Source of the DNA: Rickettsiales bacterium
Lineage (GTDB): Bacteria > Pseudomonadota > Alphaproteobacteria > Rickettsiales > Deianiraeaceae
Length of the DNA: 7,138 nucleotides
Direction: 5' to 3'
Assembly (NCBI GenBank): GCA_947424985.1
Contig: CANDYN010000057.1
Location: forward strand, 1 to 7,138
This document shows, one piece after another, positions 1 to 6,069 of this stretch (the stretch's first letter is position 1; every line of letters begins with the position of its first letter). Under the pieces are notes generated by a model. That model made no database searches, was not told the DNA's origin, and was given only the letters and a program-made list of their open reading frames with translations. Made by a program: the position numbers and the translations under genes.

Positions 1-689
1 GAATTTCTCTTTTTCGGTAAAAGCCGCATGCCTTCCGGTATTTTTGCTGATTTTAAAAAATACGATGCCAAAAAAGACGGCGATATCTCTTTGTCTGATG
101 CAACTTTTTTAAGTAAAATATTATCAAGACGAAGAAAAATCCCACGAAGTCCAATCAAAAGCTTTTCGTAGGCTGAAATCTGTGCTTTATTTATATCTTG
201 CCCATTTTTCGATAAAAAGTCGATTGAGATTGATATGAAATCAATAGAATTCACAACAATACCGCCAAAACCAGGCACAGCAACCTGAGTCAAATTGCCA
301 AAATACCCCTCATTTGCAAAATATGCCCTCATTTCAAGCGGCAAAAGCAAATGAATTCCTCCGTATTCATCAATCAGAAAATGTGGAACTGATGAATCAT
401 TTTTATAAACCTGAACAGCTTTCTCGATATTCTCAGCCCTAACCGTTCCAATCAAAATCACTCTTATTTGATCGTCTTTTATATGATATTTCTTATCATC
501 TTCGTCATATTCAAGCTCTCTTTTTGTAAAAACTTTCTTCCCGTTTTCAATTTTACCAAAATCCGTTATGGATAAATTTTTTTCGTTAAATAAACAACTC
601 GAAAATTCCAAATGAACAGCATCCGATATTGCTTTTGTTTGAAAAAGCTTTAACTCATCGCAAATTTTAATTGCGGCTTCTTGGTTCAT
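1..689 (-). CDS. Degenerate Amidase_2 (AmpD/AmiD-like) fold protein, C-terminus beyond window
   Basis: This partial gene starts at ATG 687-689 and stays open for 229 codons to the left edge. After about 70 unassigned residues, the order of motifs fits the zinc amidases that cut the N-acetylmuramoyl-L-alanine bond: a strand RVILIGT (76-82), then VPHFLID (101-107) like SxHYLI, LLLPLEMRAYFAN (114-126) like LVPEEDRAWHAG, NSIDFISISID (147-157) like NDxSIGIE, a helix INKAQISAYEKLLIGL (166-181), and VASDKEISPS (196-205) like VxGHSDIAPG. The expected zinc ligands are replaced: Gly81 for the first His, Asp199 for the second, Ser209 for the Asp. The catalytic Glu position is Asp157, and the His of AWHAG is Phe124. 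His103 is kept. I infer an inactive, perhaps peptidoglycan-binding or structural, relative. The family call rests on motif order and is moderate. There is no signal peptide and no Shine-Dalgarno sequence. Confidence 0.6.
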   Translation of the reverse strand, partial: MNQEAAIKICDELKLFQTKAISDAVHLEFSSCLFNEKNLSITDFGKIENGKKVFTKRELEYDEDDKKYHIKDDQIRVILIGTVRAENIEKAVQVYKNDSSVPHFLIDEYGGIHLLLPLEMRAYFANEGYFGNLTQVAVPGFGGIVVNSIDFISISIDFLSKNGQDINKAQISAYEKLLIGLRGIFLRLDNILLKKVASDKEISPSFLASYFLKSAKIPEGMRLLPKKRN

Positions 690-706
690 TTTAAAAACTA
701 TTTCAT

Positions 707-736
707 AATATTTTGGTTGGTTTTATAAAAAGTCAA
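707..736 (-). promoter_or_regulatory. Candidate housekeeping promoter for the amidase-like gene
   Basis: Reading the minus strand, a -35 TTGACT (736-731) is followed after 18 bases by AATATT (712-707), matching the sigma-70 consensus at 5/6 and 4/6 positions. Transcription would start near base 700, about 11 bases before the ATG. It lies in the 68-base gap after the lipoprotein gene, so the amidase-like gene may have its own promoter as well as read-through. In such AT-rich DNA a chance match is possible. Confidence 0.35.
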
Positions 737-757
737 GTTTTTAATTATAAAACAATC

Positions 758-1507
758 TTACGATACTTGTGCGATAGGAGGCTCTTCATTGCTATTTTCA
801 TGATTAGAAAGTATAAGTCTTCTTACAGCTTTATCAGATTTTAAAAATGGATATTCTAACTGTATCCAATTCAATGCTTTTTCATAATTATCATGAATAT
901 TAATATTGTATTTAGGTACATCTGTGTTTTCTTTTTTCTTTAATACATTAACATCAATATCGCCTAAATAAACAATTTCATTTTCTGCGACCTCAAACTC
1001 TGCAATACTAGCTTTTTTCGTGTCCTTATTCCAATCTCCAAAATAAGATTTTCCTTTACATGTTTCAAATTCTTTTAAATAATATTTACCCGGACTCACC
1101 GATAATGCGAAATATTGATCAAAAGGTTGATATATCTTCAACTTCTCTTCTGCTGCTTTTATTTCTTCTTCCGTTAATTTCTTTTCTCCACCAGACCCAC
1201 TATTAAAATTTGGCTGCGCCCCCGAAGCGGCTACCAATACCACAACGGCCGCAACAACGGCCACGGTAACAATAACCTCTGCCGTATTCTCCAACATCTT
1301 CTTGGTGGCAATCGAATCATTTTTATTAGTATAAAAACATTCGCTATTTTTTTCTACATTACACCAATTCGTTTGACCAATTTCTTCGTTAAATTTCATT
1401 ACAATCACACTCTTGTTTATGTAATAATCCTTACTTTTATTATATTTACCAAAAGAACAGCCATTCAAAAATAAAGCAATAGCAAGTAACCGTGATAACT
1501 TCCCCAT
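758..1507 (-). CDS. Predicted lipoprotein with an internal hydrophobic segment, function unknown
   Basis: The 249-residue product starts with a lipoprotein signal: Lys3 and Arg6, a hydrophobic stretch LLAIALFL (7-14), then the lipobox LNGC with Cys17 as the lipidated residue. The codon directly before the ATG is TGA, which fixes this as the earliest start. Residues 18-76 contain Cys49 and Cys57. A Val/Ala-rich segment at 77-95 is long and hydrophobic enough to be a membrane helix and is followed by a Gly/Ser linker (103-107). A charged helix (109-124) leads into a probable beta-rich domain (130-190) with SVSPGKYYL and ENEIVYLGDIDV, a pattern I associate with small beta-sandwich lipoprotein domains (PG.Y.L then EIVYLGDI); this is a resemblance, not a firm family call. 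The gene begins 9 bases after kdsA, so the two are probably cotranscribed. It likely faces the periplasm; its role is unknown. Confidence 0.75.
   Translation of the reverse strand: MGKLSRLLAIALFLNGCSFGKYNKSKDYYINKSVIVMKFNEEIGQTNWCNVEKNSECFYTNKNDSIATKKMLENTAEVIVTVAVVAAVVVLVAASGAQPNFNSGSGGEKKLTEEEIKAAEEKLKIYQPFDQYFALSVSPGKYYLKEFETCKGKSYFGDWNKDTKKASIAEFEVAENEIVYLGDIDVNVLKKKENTDVPKYNINIHDNYEKALNWIQLEYPFLKSDKAVRRLILSNHENSNEEPPIAQVS
1241..1264. repeat. Two-copy 12-bp in-frame tandem repeat in the lipoprotein gene
   Basis: The unit CACAACGGCCGC (1241-1252) is followed directly by AACAACGGCCAC (1253-1264), identical at 10 of 12 bases. On the coding strand the copies encode Val-Ala-Val-Val (residues 82-85) and Ala-Ala-Val-Val (86-89), lengthening the hydrophobic segment. 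The surrounding stretch (about 1210-1270) is clearly richer in G and C than its neighbours. Confidence 0.6.
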
Positions 1508-1516
1508 TCAGCCCAA

Positions 1517-2344
1517 CTAAAACGACTTAGATAAATCATCAAGTGCCTTAAATTCAGAAAGGGTTTTTTCAAGATCATCAAGTTTAATCATACAAGGCCC
1601 ATCACTTGGCGCGCAGTCAGGATCATCGTGAACTTCAGCAAAAATTCCTGCAATTTTACTCGACGCCAAAGCTCCACGTCCCAATAATTTGACGAATTTT
1701 CTCTCACCGCCGGAAGTTCCACCTTGTCCACCAGGTTGTTGAACGGAATGGGTTGCATCAAAAATTACAGGATATCCAAAATCACGCATAATCTCAAGCC
1801 CACGCATATCAGAAACCAAAGTATTATACCCAAAGCTTGTTCCGCGCTCAGTTAACATCATATTTTTATTACCAAAACTTTCAAGTTTTTCTATAATATT
1901 TTTTGTATCCCAAGGAGCTAAGAATTGTCCCTTCTTAACATTTACGACTTTGCCTGTCTTTGCTGCAGCTTTAAGTAAATCAGTTTGACGACATAAAAAT
2001 GCAGGAATTTGTAAAATATCTACTACATTTCCCATAATTCCACACTGATATTCATTATGAACATCGGTCAAAACAGGACAGCCAATATTTGATTTAATTT
2101 TTGCAAAAACATCAATTGCAGCGTCAATCCCAACGCCACGCTGACTCTTCGCGCTACTTCTGTTCGCTTTATCAAAAGACGATTTAAATATATATGAAAC
2201 CCCAAGTTTCTTGCAAATTTCTGAAATCTTTTCCGCCATAAAAAGCGCATGATCACTTGATTCTATTTGACATGGACCCGAAATTAAAACCATTGGTTTA
2301 TCATTTGAAATCTCAACGTTTCCGACCTTGATTATATTTTGCAT
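1517..2344 (-). CDS. kdsA: 3-deoxy-D-manno-octulosonate-8-phosphate synthase (Kdo-8-P synthase)
   Basis: This cytoplasmic enzyme condenses phosphoenolpyruvate with arabinose 5-phosphate to give Kdo-8-phosphate, a precursor of the Kdo sugars of the lipopolysaccharide inner core. At 275 residues it is full length as a single TIM-barrel. Recognisable motifs are ISGPCQIES (21-29), FKSSFDKANRSS (53-64), RGVGID (69-74), LTDVH (92-96), the PAFLCRQTDLL loop (114-124), VNVKKGQF (134-141), RGTSFGYN (167-174), and FDATHSVQQPGG (195-206). Cys25, His199, Glu237 and Asp248 are placed like the four metal ligands of the Aquifex enzyme, so this is the metal-dependent type rather than the Escherichia coli type with Asn in place of Cys. 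It starts 13 bases after the preceding gene, behind a T-rich leader with no Shine-Dalgarno sequence. A lipoprotein gene follows 9 bases downstream. Confidence 0.96.
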   Translation of the reverse strand: MQNIIKVGNVEISNDKPMVLISGPCQIESSDHALFMAEKISEICKKLGVSYIFKSSFDKANRSSAKSQRGVGIDAAIDVFAKIKSNIGCPVLTDVHNEYQCGIMGNVVDILQIPAFLCRQTDLLKAAAKTGKVVNVKKGQFLAPWDTKNIIEKLESFGNKNMMLTERGTSFGYNTLVSDMRGLEIMRDFGYPVIFDATHSVQQPGGQGGTSGGERKFVKLLGRGALASSKIAGIFAEVHDDPDCAPSDGPCMIKLDDLEKTLSEFKALDDLSKSF

Positions 2345-2357
2345 AAAAAAAATAAAA

Positions 2358-2861
2358 CTATGTTTTTAACTCACTATTTTGTTTAATTATCGCCCTTAAA
2401 CTCCCAAAAGCAATAATATTTCCCTGTATTTTCTTCAAATCTTTGCCTTCATCTTCCGGTTTATAAAAAAACGACATATTTTTCCTAAAGTTAAAACCAT
2501 CATGCGTTTTGCTTTCTTTTTGTTGTGATAAAAAATTAACATGAACAACATTGTACGCGGTATCAATTTTTACTTCTTCAAGATTTTGATTTACTTCAAC
2601 TAATTTAATTCTTTCAAGTAACTTTTCAAACCTTAAGTCAGAAGATTTTCTTTTATCAAGTGTTAGTCTTATCGAAGGTCTTTTATATTGCGATGATTTA
2701 TTTTTATTATCCGATATATTATGTTCAGCTAAATCAAAGTTTTTACTATTTTCAGAATAGCAAACCAGTGATGAATTTTTCTTTTGAGCAATTCCAACTA
2801 TGTTTTTTGAAAGCCCGGTCTTTTTTACATCACAAAGAGATTTCTTCTTGACCTTCTTCAA
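2358..2861 (-). CDS. Unrecognised basic protein, apparent TTG start
   Basis: I do not recognise this 167-residue product. Its first codon is TTG (caa at 2859-2861 on the plus strand). The frame is open upstream only to a TAG about 16 codons back, with no ATG or GTG between, and the first internal ATG is at residue 129. A weak GGA lies three bases before the TTG. The N-terminal 15 residues are very lysine-rich, and residues 50-75 are polar and basic. A charged amphipathic stretch follows (76-98, FEKLLERIKLVEV then NLEEVKI), then a possibly folded end with VVHVNFL (105-111), FFYKPEDE (131-138) and IIAFGSLRAII (149-159). There is no signal peptide or membrane helix. It sits between dnaK and kdsA, 13 bases ahead of kdsA, so cotranscription with kdsA is likely. 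It may be a lineage-specific protein or a gene that lost its original start. Confidence 0.55.
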   Translation of the reverse strand: MKKVKKKSLCDVKKTGLSKNIVGIAQKKNSSLVCYSENSKNFDLAEHNISDNKNKSSQYKRPSIRLTLDKRKSSDLRFEKLLERIKLVEVNQNLEEVKIDTAYNVVHVNFLSQQKESKTHDGFNFRKNMSFFYKPEDEGKDLKKIQGNIIAFGSLRAIIKQNSELKT

Positions 2862-2915
2862 TTTTCCACTATAGTTGTTATTTTTTATGCTCGTATCATA
2901 AGAAAACTACGATTT

Positions 2916-2943
2916 ACTATAAACTAAAAAATAGAAAAAGCAA
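2916..2943 (-). promoter_or_regulatory. Candidate promoter for the TTG-started gene and kdsA
   Basis: On the minus strand TTGCTT (2943-2938) is followed after 16 bases by TATAGT (2921-2916), a 5/6 match to the -10 consensus with a weak -35. Transcription would begin near 2909, about 48 bases before the TTG codon. A second -10-like hexamer, TATGAT, lies a little downstream. The placement between dnaK and a tightly packed gene set is sensible, but the sequence alone is weak evidence. Confidence 0.35.
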
Positions 2944-2969
2944 GAAAAAAATGTACCACTCAAGACTTC

Positions 2970-2993
2970 TCCCCCATCCAAAAGGAAGGGGGA
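2970..2993 (-). terminator. GC-rich hairpin after dnaK, possible terminator or attenuator
   Basis: A T-CCCCC-A-TCC arm (2970-2979) pairs with GGA-A-GGGGG-A (2984-2993) across an AAAA loop, giving nine pairs with one internal mismatch. On the minus strand it starts 11 bases after the dnaK stop codon. There is no T-run directly after the stem; the nearest, seven T, is 18 bases further (2951-2945). It is therefore not a textbook intrinsic terminator. It could weaken read-through into the next genes, protect the dnaK 3' end, or be a dispersed palindrome. It stands out because the surrounding DNA is very AT-rich. Confidence 0.45.
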
Positions 2994-3004
2994 TTAAATC
3001 ATTT

Positions 3005-4885
3005 CTAACCAACATCTTTCGGTGAACCATCACCGGTTTCAGAATCTTGCGGAGCTGAGTCACTTGCGCCAGAGTCACCTTGCGGTTTATTTAAAATATC
3101 ACCAATCTTCATCAAAGAATCTTGCAATTTTGACTGCGCATTATTAATCGCTTCAAGATCATCTTTTTCACGAACTTCCTTCAAATCTTTAACTGCAGAT
3201 TCAATTTCATCTTTTATATCCGATGGAATCTTATCCTTATATTCATGAATAGATTTTTCAGCTTCATAAATTGCAGCATCAGCATGATTTTTCGCTTCAG
3301 CAAGATCTTTTCTTTGTTTATCAGCATCAGCGTTCGCTTCAGCATCTTTACGCATTTTCTCGATGTCTTCTTTTGAAAGACCACCGGAAGATTTTATCGT
3401 AATTTTTTGCTCTTTTCCTGAAGCTTTGTCCGTTGCAGAAACATGAAGTAAACCATTTGCGTCGATATCAAAGGCAACTTCAACTTGCGGCAAACCACGT
3501 CTTGCCGGAGCAATTCCATCAAGCATAAACTCTCCAAGCATTTTATTGTCTCTTGCCATTTGACGATCCCCTTGGAAAACTTTAATTCCAACCGTTGACT
3601 GATTATCCTCAGCTGTTGAAAAAATTTGCGTCTTTTTTGTTGGAATTGTCGTGTTTCTTTCAATCAAAACCGTCATAACTCCTCCCATTGTTTCAATTCC
3701 AAATGAAAGTGGTGTTACGTCAAGTAATACAACATCTTTTATATCACCCTTTAAAATTGCTCCCTGAATCGCTGCACCAATTGCAACAACTTCATCAGGA
3801 TTTACACCTTTATGCGGATCTTTTCCAAAAAGTTTTTTTACCGTTTCGATTACTTTTGGCATTCTTGTCATGCCTCCAACCAAAACGACTTCGTCTATAT
3901 CTGACATTTTGAGACCAGCATCAGCCAAAGCTTTTTCACAAGGCTTTATTGTATTTTGGATTAAATCATCGACCAATTGCTCAAGTTTTGCACGAGAAAG
4001 TTTTATATTCAAATGTTTAGGACCACTTGCATCTGCCGTAATATATGGTAAATTTATATCCGCTTCCATTGAATTTGAAAGCTCAATTTTGGCTTTTTCT
4101 GCAGCTTCTTTTAGTCTTTGAACAGCCAATGGGTCTTTTGAAATATCAACCCCCGTGTCTTTTTTAAATTCTTCAATTAAATATTTTTGAACACGATAAT
4201 CAAAATCTTCTCCACCTAAAAAAGTATCTCCATTAGTTGATCTCACTTCAAAAACTCCATCTCCAATTTCAAGGACTGAAACGTCGAATGTTCCACCTCC
4301 CAAGTCATAAACAACGACTTTTTTTTCACCGCTTTTATCGAGCCCATAAGCAAGAGCAGCAGCAGTTGGTTCATTTATTATACGTAAAACCTCAAGCCCG
4401 GCGATTTGTCCGGCGTCTTTTGTTGCTTGTCTTTGTGCATCGTCAAAATACGCAGGAACAGTAATTACAGCTTTTGTAACTTTTTCACCCAAATAGCTTT
4501 CAGCCGTTTCTTTCATTTTTTGCAATACCTGCGCTCCAATCTGACTTGGTGAATATTCTTTTCCATCAACCTTAATCCAAGCATCACCGGTTTTTGCCTT
4601 AACAATCTTAAAAGACGAATGTTCTTGTTGTTTCTTAACTTCAGCATCATCAAATTTACGCCCAATCAATCTTTTTGATCCATACACAGTTCTTTCAGGG
4701 TTTGTAACCGCCTGTCTTTTTGCAATTGTTCCAACCAAAATTTCTTTATCGGTATATCCAACAATTGAAGGCGTTGTATTTAAACCTTCGCTATTAATTA
4801 AAACTTTTGGCTGACCGCCTTCCATTATTGCAACGCACGAATTCGTGGTTCCAAGGTCTATTCCTATAACAACATTTGATGACAT
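3005..4885 (-). CDS. dnaK: Molecular chaperone DnaK (Hsp70)
   Basis: DnaK is the ATP-driven cytoplasmic Hsp70 chaperone that binds exposed hydrophobic peptide segments and works with DnaJ and GrpE. The 626-residue product is complete. The nucleotide-binding domain shows GIDLGTTNSCVA (8-19), VPAYFDDAQRQATKDAG (143-159), INEPTAAALAYG (170-181), DLGGGTFDVS (194-203, with Thr199 at the autophosphorylation position) and VVLVGGMTRMPKV (333-345). The linker is VVLLDVTPLS (385-394). The substrate-binding beta domain spans about 395-503 and the helical lid about 505-600. The last 24 residues are a Gly/Ser/Asp-rich tail ending SPKDVG, lacking the acidic EEVKD-like end of many bacterial DnaKs. The ATG is fixed by the family N-terminus; there is no Shine-Dalgarno sequence. 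No dnaJ or grpE is next to it. A sigma-32 promoter lies just upstream. Confidence 0.99.
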   Translation of the reverse strand: MSSNVVIGIDLGTTNSCVAIMEGGQPKVLINSEGLNTTPSIVGYTDKEILVGTIAKRQAVTNPERTVYGSKRLIGRKFDDAEVKKQQEHSSFKIVKAKTGDAWIKVDGKEYSPSQIGAQVLQKMKETAESYLGEKVTKAVITVPAYFDDAQRQATKDAGQIAGLEVLRIINEPTAAALAYGLDKSGEKKVVVYDLGGGTFDVSVLEIGDGVFEVRSTNGDTFLGGEDFDYRVQKYLIEEFKKDTGVDISKDPLAVQRLKEAAEKAKIELSNSMEADINLPYITADASGPKHLNIKLSRAKLEQLVDDLIQNTIKPCEKALADAGLKMSDIDEVVLVGGMTRMPKVIETVKKLFGKDPHKGVNPDEVVAIGAAIQGAILKGDIKDVVLLDVTPLSFGIETMGGVMTVLIERNTTIPTKKTQIFSTAEDNQSTVGIKVFQGDRQMARDNKMLGEFMLDGIAPARRGLPQVEVAFDIDANGLLHVSATDKASGKEQKITIKSSGGLSKEDIEKMRKDAEANADADKQRKDLAEAKNHADAAIYEAEKSIHEYKDKIPSDIKDEIESAVKDLKEVREKDDLEAINNAQSKLQDSLMKIGDILNKPQGDSGASDSAPQDSETGDGSPKDVG

Positions 4886-4910
4886 AAATTATAAATAAAT
4901 TTCAAAGTAT

Positions 4911-4940
4911 ATATAAACCAATAAAAAAATATTTCAAGGG
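4911..4940 (-). promoter_or_regulatory. Heat-shock (RpoH/sigma-32) promoter of dnaK
   Basis: On the minus strand CCCTTGAAA (4940-4932) gives the sigma-32 -35 element. Seventeen bases after its CTTG comes TTTATAT (4917-4911), matching the alphaproteobacterial RpoH pattern CTTG-N17/18-CYTATnT at all but the first -10 position. Transcription would start near 4904, leaving a leader of about 20 bases. The match, spacing and position in front of dnaK together make this the best-supported regulatory site in the window. Confidence 0.7.
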
Positions 4941-4958
4941 TAATTTAAAAAATATTTC
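4924..4958. repeat. 12-bp direct repeat flanking the dnaK -35 element
   Basis: AAAAAATATTTC occurs at 4924-4935 and again at 4947-4958, 23 bases apart, close to two helical turns. The first copy overlaps the sigma-32 -35 and spacer. It may be chance in A/T-rich DNA or reflect a duplicated protein-binding face upstream of the promoter. Confidence 0.3.
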
Positions 4959-4984
4959 TTAAATCCATCTTATACACTATATTC

Positions 4985-4995
4985 ATGATAATCAT
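4985..4995. promoter_or_regulatory. Palindromic operator-like site with a Fur-box core
   Basis: ATGATAATCAT is a perfect inverted repeat around a central A and is identical to the middle 11 bases of the 19-bp Fur consensus. The outer arms match poorly, about 12 of 19 overall. It lies 99 bases upstream of the dnaK start and 156 upstream of the aldolase start, in their shared divergent region. A/T-rich palindromes arise often by chance, so the assignment is tentative. Confidence 0.25.
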
Positions 4996-5100
4996 ATATA
5001 TAATAACAATGATAAAATCTAAAGTTTATAATAAAATATCTTATCTCAGTTGTGTTATCTGAACTCAATATTTTTAATTTAAAAGCATTGTTAAAAAAAC

Positions 5101-5128
5101 TTGCAAATTAAAAAAATTACTTAATAAT
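5101..5128 (+). promoter_or_regulatory. Candidate housekeeping promoter for the aldolase gene
   Basis: TTGCAA (5101-5106) and AATAAT (5123-5128) are separated by 16 bases and match the sigma-70 consensus at 4/6 and 5/6. Transcription would start near 5135, about 17 bases before the aldolase ATG, similar to the short leaders of the other genes here. Confidence 0.4.
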
Positions 5129-5151
5129 CGCAAATAATTGACGCTTTTAAT

Positions 5152-6069
5152 ATGAAAATTACGCAAAAGGTTAGGAAAATCCTAGAAAACTACGAATGCT
5201 TTAATGCCGGAGTTAAATCAAATATTGCGAGAATTTTAATGACCGGAAGCTTAGCTGGAACAGGAAAAATGGTAATTTTACCCGTTGATCAGGGTTTTGA
5301 ACATGGACCTGAAAGGTCTTTTTCGGTAAATCCTGAAGCTTATGATCCGGATTATCACTTTAAACTCGCGATCGAAGCAAAGCTAAATGCGTATGCTGCA
5401 CCACTTGGACCACTTGAAATGTCAGCTGATAAATTTGCAGGCTCTATTCCACTTATTTTGAAAATCAACCACTCAAATTCTTTATCTTCAAAAGAAACTT
5501 CACCCAATCAAGCAATTACAGCTTCGGTAAAAGATGCACTAAGACTTGGAGCTTCTGCGATCGGGATGACAATTTACCCTGGCTCCAATGGCTTTAATGA
5601 TTCGGTAACCGATTTAAAAGAAATAATCCGTGAAGCAAAAGAACATGGCATTGCAAGCGTTATCTGGTCTTATCCAAGAGGCGAAGGCGTCAGCAAACAA
5701 GGCGAAACTGCAATTGATATTGTGTCCTACGCAGCACATATCGCAGCTTTAATTGGCGCACATATAATAAAAGTTAAACCTCCAATAGATTTGATTGAAC
5801 AAGCGGAAGCTAAAAAAGCCATGAACGGAATGAAAACTGACACATTAAAAGATAGAATTGCAATAGTTAAAAGAGCATGCTTTAATGGAAAAAGACTTGT
5901 TGTTTTTTCAGGTGGAGCGGCAAAGGGAGATGATGAAATCTTAAAAGAAATTTCCGAAATTAATGCCGGAGGTGGAGATGGCTCAATTGTCGGACGTAAT
6001 GCCTTTCAAAGAAAAAATGAAGATGCGAAAAAACTGCTTGCAAAAATTGTTGAAATATATAAAATATGA
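5152..6069 (+). CDS. Class I fructose-bisphosphate aldolase, DhnA type
   Basis: The enzyme reversibly splits fructose 1,6-bisphosphate into dihydroxyacetone phosphate and glyceraldehyde 3-phosphate in the cytoplasm, using a Schiff-base lysine and no metal. The 305-residue product is a TIM-barrel of the DhnA/FbaB type, distinct from the animal class I enzyme. Visible motifs are LPVDQGFEHGP (43-53, with Asp46 as the conserved active-site Asp), LKINHS (103-108), WSYPRG (172-177, with Trp172 and the probable acid-base Tyr174), HIIKVKPP (204-211, Lys207 as the likely Schiff-base residue), and the phosphate-binding FSGG (253-256) and GRNAFQR (281-287). An in-frame TAA at 5125-5127 with no start codon before the ATG fixes the start. 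Rickettsiales carry this type, where it is thought to serve gluconeogenesis and triose supply; I infer the same here. The stop overlaps the next gene. Confidence 0.95.
   Translation: MKITQKVRKILENYECFNAGVKSNIARILMTGSLAGTGKMVILPVDQGFEHGPERSFSVNPEAYDPDYHFKLAIEAKLNAYAAPLGPLEMSADKFAGSIPLILKINHSNSLSSKETSPNQAITASVKDALRLGASAIGMTIYPGSNGFNDSVTDLKEIIREAKEHGIASVIWSYPRGEGVSKQGETAIDIVSYAAHIAALIGAHIIKVKPPIDLIEQAEAKKAMNGMKTDTLKDRIAIVKRACFNGKRLVVFSGGAAKGDDEILKEISEINAGGGDGSIVGRNAFQRKNEDAKKLLAKIVEIYKI

Noticed and set aside
2068..2256. 62-codon minus-strand frame inside kdsA
   Set aside because: It lies wholly within the well-supported kdsA gene in another frame, with no recognisable motifs.
2660..2851. 63-codon plus-strand frame opposite the TTG-started gene
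   Set aside because: Its hydrophobic, Tyr/Phe-rich product is what the complement of Lys/Asn-rich coding DNA gives. The minus frame is longer and fits the gene spacing better, although that gene itself is not certain.
2945..2951. Seven-T run on the minus strand after dnaK as an intrinsic terminator tail
   Set aside because: It is 18 bases away from the hairpin stem, too far for a standard intrinsic terminator, and no other stem abuts it.
3394..4464. Several open frames on both strands inside dnaK
   Set aside because: All overlap the certain dnaK gene and show Gln/Leu/Lys-rich low-complexity products typical of off-frame translation.
5041..5060. Repeated TTATCT (5041-5046 and 5055-5060) as an operator
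   Set aside because: Only six bases long, not palindromic, and readily expected by chance in this composition.
5138..5143. TTGACG as a -35 element for the aldolase gene
   Set aside because: It is only 8 bases before the ATG, so its -10 and start point would lie inside the gene, and no -10-like hexamer is found there.
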